Shown: positions 7,231-8,106 of the stretch, one piece after another | How the letters are laid out: each line of letters begins with the position of its first letter | Numbering within the stretch: the stretch's first letter is position 1 | DNA from: VGEM01 sp033764265 | GTDB lineage: Bacteria > Pseudomonadota > Alphaproteobacteria > Rhodospirillales > Rhodospirillaceae | NCBI GenBank assembly: GCA_033764265.1 | Contig: JANRJB010000363.1 | Span: 1 to 8,106 of the forward strand | Direction of reading: 5' to 3' | Length of the DNA stretch: 8,106 nt | Program-made: the position numbers and the translations under genes | The notes under the pieces: model-generated | The model's input: the letters and a program-made list of their open reading frames with translations, nothing else | Database searches by the model: none | Told to the model about the DNA's origin: nothing

Positions 7231-7749
7231 ATGCGCGAATGGTTTCTCGATCAGCTGGCGATGTACGCCGCCTATCACCGCGATAAGCGCAATCAGGCCA
7301 CCCATCACATCGGCGTGCCGCTGATCGTGTACGCGTTGCTGGTGGCGTTGACCCAACTGCCGCTGCCCGCCTTAGGTCCGGTGCCGCTGACCGCCGCGAC
7401 CCTGGTGCTGGTCGTGCTGTTGGCGTTCTATTTGATGAACCTGCCGGCGATCGGCGCGGTGGCGCTGCTGATCTACGGCGCCCTGTACGCCGTGGCGGCC
7501 GAAGTCGGGCGCATGTCGCCGGAGGTCGTCTGGACCACGTTCGGCGTCTGCTTCGTCGGCGGCTGGATCATCCAGTTCGTTGGCCATGTGTTCGAAGGCC
7601 GCCGCCCAGCGCTGTTCAACAACATCTTGCAGATTTTCATGGCGCCGCCGTTCTTGATCGCCGAAATGATGTTCGCCATGGGGCTCGAACGCGAGCTGGC
7701 GCGCCAGATCGAGGTGCGCAAGGTCAAGTATTTGCCGCGCATGGCCTAA
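7231..7749 (+). CDS. Mpo1/YGL010w-like (DUF962) membrane protein, 172 aa
   Basis: This is a small multi-pass inner-membrane protein of the DUF962 family, named for yeast Mpo1, an Fe(II)-dependent dioxygenase that shortens 2-hydroxy fatty acids. The N-terminal signature is YAAYHRDKRNQATHHIGVP (12-30), and the second signature is WIIQFVGHVFEGRRPALF (112-129). His16, His25, His26 and His119 are candidate metal ligands. Hydrophobic segments lie at about 28-48, 52-69, 72-91, 99-119 and 132-152. The tail (153-172) is charged. The start at 7231 is preceded by AGGG at 7217-7220, a somewhat distant ribosome site. The stop is 33 bases from the stop of the convergent RND gene. The family call is firm; the enzymatic activity in bacteria is inferred from the yeast protein. 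Confidence 0.88.
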   Translation: MREWFLDQLAMYAAYHRDKRNQATHHIGVPLIVYALLVALTQLPLPALGPVPLTAATLVLVVLLAFYLMNLPAIGAVALLIYGALYAVAAEVGRMSPEVVWTTFGVCFVGGWIIQFVGHVFEGRRPALFNNILQIFMAPPFLIAEMMFAMGLERELARQIEVRKVKYLPRMA

Positions 7750-7782
7750 ATCAGCCGCCGCGCTTACTTGGTGTCTTGCCGA

Positions 7783-8106
7783 TTACTCGGCGGCAGGACG
7801 TTCGAACGCGCGGATTTCGGCGCCGGCGAATGCGGGCGCCGGAGCGGAAGCGGGTGGCGCTTTCCGTTTCGCGATCCGCGCGGCGACGTTGGCCTTGATC
7901 ATCAGCACCGACGGAGTGACGACCAGCGTCAGCGCGGTGGCGAAGCCCAGCCCGTAGATCAGCGCGATCGCCAGGTGTTTCCAGAACTGCAGCGCCGGCG
8001 TGCCGTAATCCACTTCGCGGTGGAAGAAGTCCACGTGCAACTGCAGCGCGATCGGAATCAGCCCCAGGATGGCGGTGATATTGGTCAAGAGGATCGGCCG
8101 CAGACG
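7783..8106 (-). CDS. RND efflux transporter, inner-membrane subunit, C-terminal end (partial)
   Basis: This is the last 107 residues of a resistance-nodulation-division (AcrB-like) pump; the N-terminal bulk lies beyond 8106. The frame is open to the window edge and begins RLRPILLTNITAILGLIPIA, matching the conserved run in the last transmembrane bundle of RND pumps. A polar stretch with VDFFHREVDYG follows, then the final helix IALIYGLGFATALTLVVTPS. The cytoplasmic tail is basic (RIAKRKAP), then Ala/Pro-rich, ending PAAE. The charged insert between the last two helices resembles a subgroup common in Alphaproteobacteria rather than E. coli AcrB (recalled from family knowledge). Such pumps export drugs, metals or lipids with a periplasmic adaptor and an outer-membrane channel; neither partner is visible here and the substrate is open. 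Confidence 0.9.
   Translation of the reverse strand, partial: RLRPILLTNITAILGLIPIALQLHVDFFHREVDYGTPALQFWKHLAIALIYGLGFATALTLVVTPSVLMIKANVAARIAKRKAPPASAPAPAFAGAEIRAFERPAAE

Noticed and set aside
7754..7794. Inverted repeat GCCGCCG / CGGCGGC between the convergent genes, considered as a shared terminator
   Set aside because: The arms are 7 bp with a 27-base loop, there is no T-run on either strand, and the right arm lies inside the RND coding sequence.
1..8106. CRISPR arrays, tRNAs, insertion sequences, toxin-antitoxin or defence genes
   Set aside because: No short regular repeats, transposase frames, terminal inverted repeats or small paired genes were seen. The only repeats are receptor paralogy.

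Overview
The window is GC-rich DNA with tight coding packing, intrinsic terminators and an abundance of TonB-dependent receptors (TBDRs). This fits a free-living Gram-negative proteobacterium. The receptor N-termini (IEEIVVTTRKR...) and the RND pump tail look most like Alphaproteobacteria (Sphingomonadales, Caulobacterales or Rhodospirillales-like), but no marker gene fixes the lineage.

Layout. Positions 1-210 (minus) hold the N-terminus of a TBDR cut by the window edge. Positions 452-3016 (minus) hold a complete 854-residue TBDR, and 3268-5919 (minus) a complete 883-residue TBDR. The three are paralogues in a head-to-tail array. Both complete copies end in Tyr-Lys-Phe and are each followed by a strong intrinsic terminator (397-426 and 3211-3240), so the copies are probably separate transcription units. 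An AT-rich patch upstream of the first copy carries a candidate promoter and a perfect 12-bp palindrome. Positions 6125-7135 (minus) encode a YheT-like alpha/beta hydrolase with an intact Ser-Asp-His triad. Positions 7231-7749 (plus, divergent) encode a Mpo1/DUF962-type membrane protein. Positions 7783-8106 (minus) are the C-terminal end of an RND-type efflux pump inner-membrane subunit, cut by the right edge.

How the genes may work together. The receptors would take up large or scarce substrates across the outer membrane using TonB energy. No TonB/ExbBD, sigma/anti-sigma pair, SusD-like protein, periplasmic binding protein or dedicated catabolic enzyme lies in the window, so the substrate cannot be assigned. 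The hydrolase and the Mpo1-like protein may both act on lipids, but their adjacency alone does not prove a shared pathway.

I see no CRISPR array, tRNA, rRNA, insertion sequence or defence system. The most distinctive element is the TBDR array: almost identical N-terminal and plug segments, diverged loops, and paired cysteines in the predicted loops. All intergenic gaps are under 300 bases.
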